22,941 nt of DNA, from the NCBI GenBank assembly GCA_046723645.1, contig JBKOUY010000174.1, forward strand, positions 1 through 22,941, given 5' to 3'. Position numbers and translations under genes: made by a program. Source of the DNA: DASQUK01 sp046723645. GTDB lineage: Bacteria; Actinomycetota; Acidimicrobiia; Acidimicrobiales; VFJN01. Under the pieces are notes generated by a model. It was not told the DNA's origin and ran no database searches. It worked only from the letters and a program-made list of their open reading frames with translations. Shown here one piece after another: positions 8,601-15,423 of this stretch (positions are counted from its first letter, which is position 1; each line of letters begins with the position of its first letter).

Positions 8601-8872
8601 GCTCCACCAGCTTGCACTTGCACCTCGCGGTCCATGCGGGCGACATCATCGTGGACGGCGCTCGCATCTTCGGGAATCCGGTCAACCAGGCGGCACGGAT
8701 TTGCAGCGTGACGGCTCCGGATGAGGTGCTGACCTCGGAGGTGATCCGCCAGCAGGTCTCCCTGGCTGAGGACGTGGCGTTCGTGGATCGTGGCGAGCAC
8801 ACGCTCAAGGGCGTCGGACAGCCCCAGCGCCTCTACGCGCTCGTCGAGCGGCAGCGCGTCGCTCTTTTGTAG
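5630..8872 (+). CDS. AAA/STAND ATPase-TPR protein with C-terminal class III cyclase-like domain
   Basis: Large cytoplasmic signalling protein, about 1080 aa. An AAA_16-type NTPase comes first: RRAPLIGRRVEL, Walker A GETGIGKS at 45-52, Walker B VFIDDIDWADD about 153-163. A long helical TPR-like array of LuxR/MalT style follows (about 430-880, for example ERVAEFAQRAGDEAVGLAAW). The end, about 913-1070, is a nucleotide cyclase-like domain: Asp920 and Asp923 in FCDVVDST, Asp966 in GDGFIGLF, Asn1019 and Arg1023 in VNQAAR. In the usual actinobacterial layout the cyclase domain is N-terminal and an HTH is C-terminal. The purine-selecting Lys before the GDG turn is not recognisable (GINLGDG), and the partner Asp three residues before the Gly of FGNPVN is Arg. 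It may be a divergent cyclase or a nucleotide sensor. The GTG start at 5630 is a best guess (5633 and 5651 also possible). No strong ribosome site is visible. Confidence 0.85.
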   Translation: MVAATGDVAGGRRAPLIGRRVELNWLRTRLDMTMRGFPHLVLVDGETGIGKSRIAQEVMADARRAGVTVLRGRCYERFDLAYLPLREMVFDALTEAIAPRPGMDSERELLRRITALGDTDRAQPSDADERESTRQLLTLTRLMIDYARTNPTLVFIDDIDWADDATIGLLRHLLFRFEDERVRLLLLATSRREAGARAAEGIAALRREPRCATISLHPLSELEATELAHEVGAGLSVAEARGLAAAGGGNPLLIHALATIQDAASWSSLTDAATPGPPIMAAIDARLAALQPSAWTVAQAAAFLVPHCTRPLLAAVTGLEEPVLGQALRDATQNGVLAEDGESFVFAHPVYPHAMYEQTAPASRRRMHRRIADALLTPGTEAPAVASGTIAHHLMRSGPEGDPERVAEFAQRAGDEAVGLAAWSEAARCYEAALDTMDEATDPVAAAALHRRAALCHRYDLELGEAIRHFNRAIELCAPSGDRATVAELYIWRTRCGVGSQQLLDVVADRTPLEHLVEELEASNPALAAEGLVELSQSYWVEGQLARAEDAARRAMEIAERIEHHAAFARATMSLCVPQWARYDLLGSLDTLETGVARARLTGDRTELAGGPLFRLPLVLGWLGRLDEAQERAAECCRVADDIRYPLETGLPLAALTQVAVARGDFDAAERHAHQAQLVQRLSGYHWAAGLFTPALVSACAARGRYEVGRDALDAWSEIAGPIEAATIGVLRRYLGALERNLVVRGDPLPRLPRRPALGADMWAAAGVEVARREVGAVDVRRAHDLLAEVDRRGGVWTGGFLALVPRVLGVAADLLGEEDRAIDTLERALVVADAAGARPEHARALVDIATIRSRRGEHDAAHHLVGRALETFDRLGMYPDADRAREYVGSRGSHTIQMGAAAHAEPEPMAAHSVILFCDVVDSTRLTEELGVLRYRERARRLEELVRSTIAAYGGTTVSGINLGDGFIGLFPSADRALDAARRCANDAARSTSLHLHLAVHAGDIIVDGARIFGNPVNQAARICSVTAPDEVLTSEVIRQQVSLAEDVAFVDRGEHTLKGVGQPQRLYALVERQRVALL

Positions 8873-8902
8873 TATGGCCGTAGGCGGAAGAAGGGACATG
8901 GC

Positions 8903-9541
8903 GTGGGCGGAATGCCGAAGTGGTTCGCAAAGACGCGGGAAATGGCCGCGGTCGACCTCTACTTCAGCGTGCAGGGCGCCGGTAGCGAGGATGCCCTCAT
9001 CGGCCGCTACCTCCAGGCTCTCGGGCGTCTGCAAACCGACTACGTGGACAACCGCTCGGTTGCACTCGAGAACACCGGCTGGGATCCGAACGGCGTCGCC
9101 GCCTCGATCGGCGGTCACTTCGTCGGCGATTGGATCCACCAGCTCTATCCGGCCGACCCCCACCTAGGAGGTCGGTTCTGGCCTCAGGTCGCTTCGCAAA
9201 AGGTCGTCGAGCACCTCCGCTGGGGGACGATGATCGCCTTCCACAAGGCGTTGGGTCGAGACAACCTTGTGAGCAGGGGAGTAGACGAGGAATACATCGA
9301 GATCCTCTTCGAGAGCGAGAGGCACATCGACGTCGAGATCAACGGGGTCCTGCCCCTGGCGATGAGCTGGAACTGCGTGGCTGCCACCGGGGAGGACTAC
9401 TTCGAGGTCGACGCGCTCCGTGGGCCGACTGTCGTGGAGCTCGCGATCGCGACGCCCAGGCCGTACGGTCACGGCGCCGTCATGCACCTCGTCGAGGAGT
9501 ACGAGTGGAACGTGCGGCAGGCGCCGCGGATCGAAGGCTGA
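8903..9541 (+). CDS. Hypothetical protein, 212 aa
   Basis: I do not recognise this family. The GTG start at 8903 is supported by a good ribosome site (AAGGGA, 8891-8896) six nucleotides upstream. An ATG at 8912 is the alternative. The protein is soluble-looking, with no signal peptide or membrane span, and is rich in aromatic and acidic residues (WDPNGV, GDWIHQLYPADP, RFWPQV, DEEYIEILFESERHIDVEI, VEEYEWNV). It starts 30 bp after the cyclase-ATPase gene on the same strand and could be co-transcribed with it. Its last 62 bases overlap tail-to-tail with the convergent methyltransferase gene, so one of the two 3' ends may be an extension. Codon use looks like that of its neighbours, and the long open frame plus ribosome site argue for a real gene. 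Confidence 0.72.
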   Translation: MGGMPKWFAKTREMAAVDLYFSVQGAGSEDALIGRYLQALGRLQTDYVDNRSVALENTGWDPNGVAASIGGHFVGDWIHQLYPADPHLGGRFWPQVASQKVVEHLRWGTMIAFHKALGRDNLVSRGVDEEYIEILFESERHIDVEINGVLPLAMSWNCVAATGEDYFEVDALRGPTVVELAIATPRPYGHGAVMHLVEEYEWNVRQAPRIEG

Positions 9542-10256
9542 CCGCCCTGACGTTCATGAACAGCGGCAGCTCCGACCAACGCCGGAAGCGCCGGCCGGGT
9601 GCGGGAACCGGTTCGCGGATCACGTCGATGGCGAGCCCGGCATCTTCGAGCGCGACGGCGTAGTCCTCGAGCGTGTAGGTCCAGCCGCGAAACGTCATGC
9701 GGAGCCCGTCGAACTCGACGGTGTCCTCGACGCGTGCGCGCTCGAAGTACGAGGGCCGCACCACGAACGCCACCCCGTCGGCGTCCTCGATCCAGCGGCC
9801 CATGTCGGTGACCGGGTGGGCGACACAGAAGCTCAGGTGTCCACCCGGTCGGAGGACGCGCGCGCACTCCCGCACCGCCGCCCGCATGTCGTCGACGACC
9901 TGGAGTGAGTTGTACGCCACGACGAGGTCGAAGCAGCCGTCCTGGATCGGCAGCCGACCGCCATCGGCCACCAGGTAGGCGATCTCGGGGGCGGCGGCGC
10001 GTGCATGGCGGACGAGTCCGGCGGCGCTGTCGAGCGCGACGACGTCGTGCTCGCGTTCGACGAGGTCGCGTGCCACGCGACCCTCGCCGCATCCCAGCTC
10101 CAGCGTCCGTCCGGTCGGTGGCGGGACGATGGAGTCGAAGAACGCGTCCCGGTAGTACCAGTACGCGTCGAACCCCGGGGTTCGCGCCCAGCGGAGCCAG
10201 TTCTCCGTCTCGGGGTCCCATTCGCCCGGCACCGCCGGCGGAACGTAGCCCGCCAC
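9480..10256 (-). CDS. Class I SAM-dependent methyltransferase
   Basis: Soluble methyltransferase of unknown substrate, 258 aa. The Rossmann-type SAM site is clear: motif I LELGCGEGR at 52-60, an acidic residue ending strand 2 (VVALDS, Asp76), a second acidic motif (LVADGGRLPI, about 95-104) and FDLVVAYNSLQ after it. VLRPGGHLSFCVAHPV then fits the motif III strand. The N-terminal region (WLRWARTPGFDAYWYYRD) resembles many small-molecule methyltransferases. The domain seems to finish near LPLFMNVRAVSL, and the last 20 or so residues are basic and Ala/Pro-rich. They overlap the hypothetical gene on the other strand. The GTG start at 10256 is the best available but has no clear ribosome site. It is divergent from the metalloprotease gene across a 125-bp gap. 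Confidence 0.88.
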   Translation of the reverse strand: MAGYVPPAVPGEWDPETENWLRWARTPGFDAYWYYRDAFFDSIVPPPTGRTLELGCGEGRVARDLVEREHDVVALDSAAGLVRHARAAAPEIAYLVADGGRLPIQDGCFDLVVAYNSLQVVDDMRAAVRECARVLRPGGHLSFCVAHPVTDMGRWIEDADGVAFVVRPSYFERARVEDTVEFDGLRMTFRGWTYTLEDYAVALEDAGLAIDVIREPVPAPGRRFRRWSELPLFMNVRAVSLRSAAPAARSTRTPRRGA

Positions 10257-10325
10257 CGCCGCCGCGCGAGAAGTTCAGTCGTCAGGCCCGAGCCGGACCC
10301 CGAGCGTGGCCTCGACGCGCTGACA

Positions 10326-10331
10326 TACGAT
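10326..10331 (+). promoter_or_regulatory. Possible -10 box for the metalloprotease gene
   Basis: TACGAT matches TANNNT and lies 50 nt before the ATG. Transcription starting about 7 nt later would begin at the 5' arm of the hairpin at 10336-10368, placing the whole hairpin in the leader. No strong -35 can be seen. Confidence 0.4.
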
Positions 10332-10335
10332 GCCC

Positions 10336-10368
10336 CCCCGGTCGGCCCGAGTGGTCGGGCCGACGGGG
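10336..10368 (+). promoter_or_regulatory. Strong leader hairpin that pairs part of the ribosome site
   Basis: Arms gtcggcccga (10341-10350) and tcgggccgac (10355-10364) are perfect 10-bp complements around a 4-nt loop (gtgg). With one bulged G (10340) the stem extends by four C-G pairs, CCCC 10336-10339 to GGGG 10365-10368. The GGGG is the first part of the purine-rich GGGGAAGGGA ribosome site ahead of ATG 10382. The structure could limit ribosome access or stabilise the mRNA. There is no T-tract, so a plain terminator is less likely. Confidence 0.55.
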
Positions 10369-10381
10369 AAGGGACGACGTG

Positions 10382-11317
10382 ATGCACGACGGGTTCAGGG
10401 GTCTCGTGGCCGCGACGGTGATCTGTGCCACGACCCTCGGAGCGGCCGGCGGCACGGCCGGAGTCGTGGCGAGCGCTTCGCTGTGCGCGCCCGACGCGGA
10501 TGTCTCGGGCTCGTCGGATACGGCGACCGCCGGTCTCGCCGGGCGAGGCGGCGACCCCCGCGAGCCCGAGCTCGGCCAGACGCATGAGGATCTACCGGCG
10601 TCGGCCAAGGGCCGCGCCGGGCCGGACTTCGCGGCCCAGGTCCCCGTGTACGTGCACGTGGTCACGGACGGCGCCATCGGCAGCCTGACCACGAAGCAGA
10701 TCAACGACCAGATCCGCGTGCTCAACGTGACGTATGCCGGTGGAGAGGGGGGCGTCGACACCGGATTCTCGTTCCAGCTCGCCGGGGTCACGCGCACGGA
10801 CAACGCGGACTGGTTCTACGCCAACCCCAGTGGCGTCAACGAGCACTCGATGAAGAGGGCGCTCCACCAGGGCGGGGCCGGCGCGCTGAACCTGTATTCG
10901 ACGACTGCCGGTGACTACCTCGGCTGGGCATACCTGCCGGACATCGTGACCAAGCCGGGCCAGGCGTACCTCGACGGCGTGGTGATCGACTGGGAGTCGA
11001 TGCTCGGCACGTCGACGACGTACGCAGGCCGCTTCGACCAGGGCGAGACGGCAACCCACGAGGTCGGCCACTGGCTCAACCTCGAGCACACGTTCTTCGG
11101 CGGCTGTGCCGACAAGGGTGACTTCGTGGACGACACCCCGGCGCAGAAGACGCCGACGTCCGGATGCCCGGAGGGCAAGGACACGTGCTCGGCGCCAGGA
11201 CTAGATCCGATCCACAACTACATGGACTACTCCTTCGACTCCTGCTACACGCAGTTCACGGCCGGCCAGGCGCAACGGATGAGTGACGCCTGGTTGCTGT
11301 ACCGAGCCGGGCAGTAA
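10382..11317 (+). CDS. Secreted M43-type (pappalysin/cytophagalysin-like) zinc metalloprotease
   Basis: Exported protease, 311 aa. The N-terminus (MHDGFRGLVAATVICATTLG onward, to about residue 33) looks like a Sec signal peptide. A Ser/Thr/Gly-rich segment of about 50 residues may be propeptide or linker. The mature domain opens with VPVYVHVVTDG and carries the extended zinc motif HEVGHWLNLEH at 226-236 (ligands His226, His230, His236, catalytic Glu227) and a Met-turn at NYMDYS (Met281). Four Cys (242, 262, 269, 288) could form two disulfides, as in M43 proteases. The C-terminal FTAGQAQRM is also typical. ATG 10382 was chosen because of the GGGGAAGGGA ribosome site and the signal peptide; GTG 10379 is adjacent. 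A long open frame continues upstream but antisense to the methyltransferase. Regulation may involve the leader hairpin. Likely role: extracellular protein degradation. Confidence 0.9.
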   Translation: MHDGFRGLVAATVICATTLGAAGGTAGVVASASLCAPDADVSGSSDTATAGLAGRGGDPREPELGQTHEDLPASAKGRAGPDFAAQVPVYVHVVTDGAIGSLTTKQINDQIRVLNVTYAGGEGGVDTGFSFQLAGVTRTDNADWFYANPSGVNEHSMKRALHQGGAGALNLYSTTAGDYLGWAYLPDIVTKPGQAYLDGVVIDWESMLGTSTTYAGRFDQGETATHEVGHWLNLEHTFFGGCADKGDFVDDTPAQKTPTSGCPEGKDTCSAPGLDPIHNYMDYSFDSCYTQFTAGQAQRMSDAWLLYRAGQ

Positions 11318-11323
11318 AAGCCG

Positions 11324-11345
11324 GGCCCTCCGTTCGCGGGAGGCC
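11324..11345 (+). terminator. Weak hairpin after the metalloprotease gene
   Basis: Just after the TAA at 11315-11317, ggc-c-ctcc (11324-11331) can pair with ggag-gcc (11339-11345), giving seven pairs with one bulge and a short loop. No T-run follows, so it is only a candidate terminator of the U-tract-free kind. Confidence 0.3.
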
Positions 11346-11443
11346 GATTCGATCGCGCGCACGGCGCGACGTGGGCGCCGAACCGGCGATGGGCCAGACT
11401 GGATGGCGAGTTGCCGATCGAAGCCGCCGGACAGGAGGCGCTG

Positions 11444-12430
11444 GTGGGCCACGTCCAGACCAGGATGTACCGCAAGGGCGTGGTGGAGGATCAGGCATTC
11501 CCCATCGCCGACGTCTCCGAGCACCTCGAGGGCTCCGAGGCGGTCGTGTGGATCGACCTGTGCGGCCCGAGCCGGGACGAGCTGCACGAGCTGGCGCGCG
11601 AGCTAGGGCTGCACGAGCTGGCCGTCGAGGATGCGCTGGGGCCCTACCAGCGGCCCAAGCTCGATCACTACCCCACGCACCGGTTCCTGTCGTGCCATGC
11701 GGTGCGGCTCGATCTCGAGGGCACCGATGGCACCGGCCTGGACATCACTGAGATCGACGCGTTCATCGGTGATCGCTGGTTGATCACGGTGCGAGAGAAC
11801 GAGCGGTTCTCGACGGACGAGGTGGTCGAGCGGTGGGATCGTTCCCCGGAGCTCACGGCGTACGGCGTGAGCTTCCTGCTGTACGGCCTGCTCGACGTGG
11901 TGGTGGACGGCTACTTCGAGGTGGTGCGGTCGTTCGACGAGTACTACGACGACGTCAGTGAGGGCCTCTTCGACGAGAAGCCCCTGAATCCCACCCAGCA
12001 GCGGGACTGGTTCCGTGTGAGGCGGGCGCTGGTGAAGTTCAACCGGCTCGTGGGGCCGATGCGCGAGGTGGTCATCGGCCTGATGCGCCGCGAGCATGGG
12101 CTGGTGCCCGAAGACCTCTTCCCGTACTACGAGGACGTGTTCGACCACATCCTGCGGGTGAACGAGTCGGCGGACTCGCTGCGGGACCTCGCGGGCACGA
12201 TCGTCGAGACCAACCTGAGCCTGCGGGACTATCGCCAGAACCAGATCGTGAAGAAGGTCAGCAGCTGGGCCGCCATCATCGCGGTGCCCGCGGCCATCAC
12301 CGGGTACTACGGCATGAACGTCCCGTACCCGGGCTCCGGCAACACGTCGGGCTTCATCTCGTCCACGGCGATCCTGGTGGTCGCGTCCGTCGGCCTGTAC
12401 CGGCTGTTCCGCTGGCGCGACTGGCTATGA
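11444..12430 (+). CDS. corA: CorA-type divalent cation (Mg2+/Co2+) channel
   Basis: Inner-membrane Mg2+/Co2+ transporter of the CorA (2-TM-GxN) superfamily, 328 aa. The long acidic cytoplasmic funnel (about 1-265) contains WIDLCGPSRDEL, ALGPYQRPKLDHY, FIGDRWLITVREN and the helical RVRRALVKFNRLVGPMRE stretch. Two C-terminal membrane helices follow. The first is AAIIAVPAAITGYYGMN, ending in the diagnostic YGMN (GMN 290-292). The second is SSTAILVVASVGLYRLF, with the basic tail RWRDWL. GTG 11444 is chosen because AGGAGG (11433-11438) sits five nucleotides ahead; a TTG at 11411 is the longer option with no ribosome site. The stop overlaps the convergent cobB stop by 6 bp. CorA also carries cobalt, and the neighbour is a cobalamin-type enzyme, but this may be coincidence. 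Confidence 0.93.
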   Translation: MGHVQTRMYRKGVVEDQAFPIADVSEHLEGSEAVVWIDLCGPSRDELHELARELGLHELAVEDALGPYQRPKLDHYPTHRFLSCHAVRLDLEGTDGTGLDITEIDAFIGDRWLITVRENERFSTDEVVERWDRSPELTAYGVSFLLYGLLDVVVDGYFEVVRSFDEYYDDVSEGLFDEKPLNPTQQRDWFRVRRALVKFNRLVGPMREVVIGLMRREHGLVPEDLFPYYEDVFDHILRVNESADSLRDLAGTIVETNLSLRDYRQNQIVKKVSSWAAIIAVPAAITGYYGMNVPYPGSGNTSGFISSTAILVVASVGLYRLFRWRDWL

Positions 12431-13774
12431 GCTCGGCGGCTCGCCCCGGCGGCACGCGGCGAGAAACGCAGCGACCGCCGAGGGGTCGCCGCCGGGGTGA
12501 TGGTGGAGGAACGAGGCCAGCAGGGTAGGGCCGGCGAAGCCGCTCCGACCCCGGCCGAATCGGCTGCGCAGCTCGACGGCTTCGCCCGGGGGATCCACGG
12601 TGGCGTAGTGGAACTCGTGGGCCCGCAGCCGGGTGCCGGCGGGGCCGAGCGGGCTCGCCACCGTGATTGTCGCCTCGCGGTAGCCGAGCGTGAGCCGGTC
12701 GGTCATCCGGCCGGTGGCCGGCACGATGCCGGCCATCCGCCGGCCGTCGACGGACGTCGTGAGCCAGAGCAGGCCGCCGCACTCGGCCCAGGTGGGCACG
12801 CCCGCGGCGACCGCATGCCTGACCGCGCCGAGGAGCGGCTCGTTCCCGGCCAGGCGGGCGGCGTGGACCTCGGGGAAGCCGCCCCCGATGATCAGGCCGC
12901 CGACGGCGTCGGGGAGCCCTCGGTCGGCCAGGGGGTCGAACGGCACGACCTCGGCGCCGCCGGCCCGGAGTGCGTCGACCGTGTCGGTGTAGGTGAACGT
13001 GAAGGCGCGACCGGTGGCGACCGCGATGCGCACGGCGGGGCCCGGGGCGGGCACCGCGACGGGATTGGCCACCAGGGGCGGTGCCGTCTCCGCCAATCGA
13101 ACCACGGCGGCGAGGTCGACCCGCTCGGCGACGGCGTCGGCCAGCACGGCCAGCGATCGCTCGACGGTCGCGGGATCCTCGGCGACCGGGACCAGCCCGA
13201 GGTGACGGTCCCGCCAGACCAGGCGGTCGTCGCGGCGCAGCGCCCCCAGCACCCGCACCCTGGTCGGTGCGATCGCCTCTCGGAGCATGGCCTCGTGGCC
13301 GTCCGACGCCACCCGGTTGAGCACCACGGCCGCCAGGTGGACTGCGGGGTCGAGCGTGGCGAAGCCGTGCACGACGGCGGCGACGGAGCCCGCCATCGCC
13401 TCGGCGTCGACCACCAGGACCACCGGAGCATCGAGGAGGCCGGCGACGTCCGCGGTCGACGAGGGGGTACCGTCGGCGGCGCCGTCGAACATCCCCATGA
13501 CCCCCTCGACGACCAGGAGATCGGAGCCCTCGCCGGCACGGGCGGCGAGCGGCCCGATGGCGGTAGTTCCGCAGAGCCAGGGGTCGAGGTTCCGCGGCGG
13601 CCGGCCAGAGGCGAGGGCGTGGTAGCCCGGGTCGATGAAGTCGGGGCCGACCTTGGCGGCGGCAGGACGGTGCCCGGTGGCCCGGAGCGCGGCCAACAGG
13701 CCGGTCGTCACCGTGGTCTTGCCGACCCCGGAGTGGGTGCCGGCGACGACGAGCCGGGGTCCGAGCGTCGACAC
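12425..13774 (-). CDS. cobB: Cobyrinate a,c-diamide synthase family (CobB/CbiA)
   Basis: ATP- and glutamine-dependent amidase of corrin-ring synthesis, 449 aa, the normal family length. The N-terminal dethiobiotin-synthetase-like domain has the P-loop GTHSGVGKTT (12-21), KVGPDFIDPGYH (41-52), NLDPW and VVEGVMGMFDG (88-98). The C-terminal class I glutamine amidotransferase domain has GGLIIGGGFPE (302-312), nucleophile Cys332 in WAECGGLLWL, and the C-terminal His cluster 424-426 in LLASFLHHH. The GTG start at 13774 was chosen over the longer open frame because the conserved domain begins eight residues later and a TACCGT box lies 7 nt upstream. No other cobalamin genes are in view, and I see no B12 box upstream. 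Alternatives in the same superfamily are not excluded, but the motifs favour a,c-diamide synthase. Confidence 0.88.
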   Translation of the reverse strand: MSTLGPRLVVAGTHSGVGKTTVTTGLLAALRATGHRPAAAKVGPDFIDPGYHALASGRPPRNLDPWLCGTTAIGPLAARAGEGSDLLVVEGVMGMFDGAADGTPSSTADVAGLLDAPVVLVVDAEAMAGSVAAVVHGFATLDPAVHLAAVVLNRVASDGHEAMLREAIAPTRVRVLGALRRDDRLVWRDRHLGLVPVAEDPATVERSLAVLADAVAERVDLAAVVRLAETAPPLVANPVAVPAPGPAVRIAVATGRAFTFTYTDTVDALRAGGAEVVPFDPLADRGLPDAVGGLIIGGGFPEVHAARLAGNEPLLGAVRHAVAAGVPTWAECGGLLWLTTSVDGRRMAGIVPATGRMTDRLTLGYREATITVASPLGPAGTRLRAHEFHYATVDPPGEAVELRSRFGRGRSGFAGPTLLASFLHHHPGGDPSAVAAFLAACRRGEPPSS

Positions 13775-13781
13775 GACGCGG

Positions 13782-13787
13782 ACGGTA
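13782..13787 (-). promoter_or_regulatory. Candidate -10 box, leaderless cobB transcript
   Basis: On the minus strand TACCGT is followed by 7 nt and then the GTG at 13774. This is the spacing expected if transcription begins at the start codon. No ribosome site is visible in between. Confidence 0.4.
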
Positions 13788-14001
13788 GCGGCGCGCCAGA
13801 CCACTCCACGAGGGGAGGTCGCCTCCCTGGGGGCGAACCTGACGCTCTGGGCAACGCTGACCCTGGGGCCGGCCTGGCTGGTGGCGGGCAGCGCCGCCGG
13901 TTGCCGGCCGAGCCGCCTGCGGCGGCGACGCTCAGCATGAGGTCCTGACCGAGCCGGGGCCAACGTCACAATGTGGTTCTGAGGCCGGTAGGGGGCACCG
14001 C

Positions 14002-14007
14002 TAGCCT
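14002..14007 (+). promoter_or_regulatory. Candidate -10 box, leaderless or short-leader hisS transcript
   Basis: TAGCCT lies 9 nt before the hisS ATG. Between them is cggcaggtc, which has only a short AGG. The -35 region is not recognisable. The spacing is similar in rarA, alaS and cobB. The 13775-14001 stretch upstream shows only a small GGGAGG/CCTCCC dyad (13813-13827) and no gene. Confidence 0.42.
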
Positions 14008-14016
14008 CGGCAGGTC

Positions 14017-15423
14017 ATGAGCGAGCGTCCGTCGAGGGTGACGGGGAAACAAGGTGAGAGCGAGCCCGGCCCGAGCGGCCGTGGGAGCGGAAGACAGCGC
14101 GCCGACAGCCTGGGCGGCCCGGCCGAAGGCCAAGAGCGGGAAGCAGGGCGTGAGACGTTCCGCGCCCCGATCGGCACGCAGGACGTGCTGCCCCCGGCAT
14201 CCGCTCGCTGGGAGCGGATGGTCGCGGCGTTCGCGGGCGTGGCCGAGCGGTTCGGCTACGGGTTCGTCCACGGGCCCCTGTTCGAGGACCTCGCCGTGTT
14301 CCAGCGCCTGGGCGTCGGCACCGACGTCGTCCGCAAGGAGATGTACGACTTCCGAGACAAGGGCGACCGCCACATGGCGCTTCGGCCCGAGGCCACCGCG
14401 TCGATCGTCCGGGCGTACGTGCAGCACCGCCCGCCGACGCCCTGGAAGGTGTGGTGCGTGACCCCGGTGTTCCGCTACGAGCGCCCCCAGGCCGGCCGGC
14501 TGCGCCAGCACCACCAGCTCGACGTGGAGGCCATCGGCGTCGCCGATCCCGACCTCGACGCAGAGGTCATCGGCCTCGGCGCCGCCTACCTCGACGCCCT
14601 CGGCCTGCGGCGCTGGAGGTTGGTCGTCAACACCCTGGGCACGCCCGCCGACCGGGTCGCCTACGGCGAGGCGCTCCGCCAGTGGCTTCGCACCCGCGCC
14701 GGCGACCTGGCCCCCGAGGATCGCGAAAAGATCGACGTGCACCCGCTCCGGGTCCTCGATTCCAAGCGGGCGCCCACGCAGGCCGCCGTGGCCGACGCCC
14801 CCCGCATCACCGAGGTGCTCGACGACGCCTCGCGTCGCCACTTCGAACGGGTCCAGGACGGCGTGCGATCGCTCGGCATCCCGTTCGAGCTGGACCCCGG
14901 CCTTGTCCGTGGCCTCGATTACTACACGCACACGCTCTTCGAGTTCCGGAGCGAGGCGCTCGACGCCGCGCAGTCGACGATCATCGGCGGCGGCCGCTAC
15001 GACGGGCTGGTCGAGCAGCTGGGCGGCCCGCCCACCCCGGGCATCGGCTTCGGGTCGGGGATCGAGAGGATGCTGCTGGCCTGCGACGCGGAGGGCGTGT
15101 TCCCGGCGCCGGCGTCCGGCCTCGACGTGTTCGTGGTGGACACCACCGACGGCCGGGCGGCCCGCGACATCACCTCGACGCTGCGGTCAGCCGGGATCCG
15201 GGCGGACCGGGCGTTCGATGGCCGCTCGATGAAGGCGCAGATGAGGGCAGCAGGGCGTTCGGGGGCCCGCGTGGCGGTGATCGTCGGTGAGCAGGAGGCC
15301 GCCGACGGCACGGCCACGGTGCGCGACCTGGCGCGGGGCGAGCAGGAGGTCGTGGGCCAGGACAAGGTCGTCGACGTGCTGCGGAAGCTGCTGGCGCCAC
15401 ACGCCGAGGACGCGGGAACGTGA
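14017..15423 (+). CDS. hisS: Histidyl-tRNA synthetase
   Basis: Class II synthetase that charges tRNA-His with histidine in the cytoplasm, 468 aa. Catalytic core: FRAPIGTQDVLPP with motif 1 region following; motif 2 FRYERPQAGRLRQHHQ (ERPQAGR 155-161); the HisA motif RGLDYYTHTLFEF (Arg298 onward); and motif 3 GIGFGSGIER (342-351). A C-terminal anticodon-binding domain follows (about 365-460). About 46 residues at the N-terminus are Gly/Ser/Glu/Arg-rich and look disordered, longer than usual. ATG 14017 is kept because of the TAGCCT box just upstream, but a later start is conceivable. The stop overlaps the aspS start (GTGA, 15420-15423), so the two synthetases form a coupled pair. Confidence 0.96.
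   Translation: MSERPSRVTGKQGESEPGPSGRGSGRQRADSLGGPAEGQEREAGRETFRAPIGTQDVLPPASARWERMVAAFAGVAERFGYGFVHGPLFEDLAVFQRLGVGTDVVRKEMYDFRDKGDRHMALRPEATASIVRAYVQHRPPTPWKVWCVTPVFRYERPQAGRLRQHHQLDVEAIGVADPDLDAEVIGLGAAYLDALGLRRWRLVVNTLGTPADRVAYGEALRQWLRTRAGDLAPEDREKIDVHPLRVLDSKRAPTQAAVADAPRITEVLDDASRRHFERVQDGVRSLGIPFELDPGLVRGLDYYTHTLFEFRSEALDAAQSTIIGGGRYDGLVEQLGGPPTPGIGFGSGIERMLLACDAEGVFPAPASGLDVFVVDTTDGRAARDITSTLRSAGIRADRAFDGRSMKAQMRAAGRSGARVAVIVGEQEAADGTATVRDLARGEQEVVGQDKVVDVLRKLLAPHAEDAGT

Noticed and set aside
13775..14001. Possible cobalamin riboswitch or small membrane-protein gene between cobB and hisS
   Set aside because: No B12-box-like sequence was found upstream of cobB. The + strand hydrophobic stretch (GANLTLWATLTLGPAWLVAG) has no start codon of its own outside cobB.
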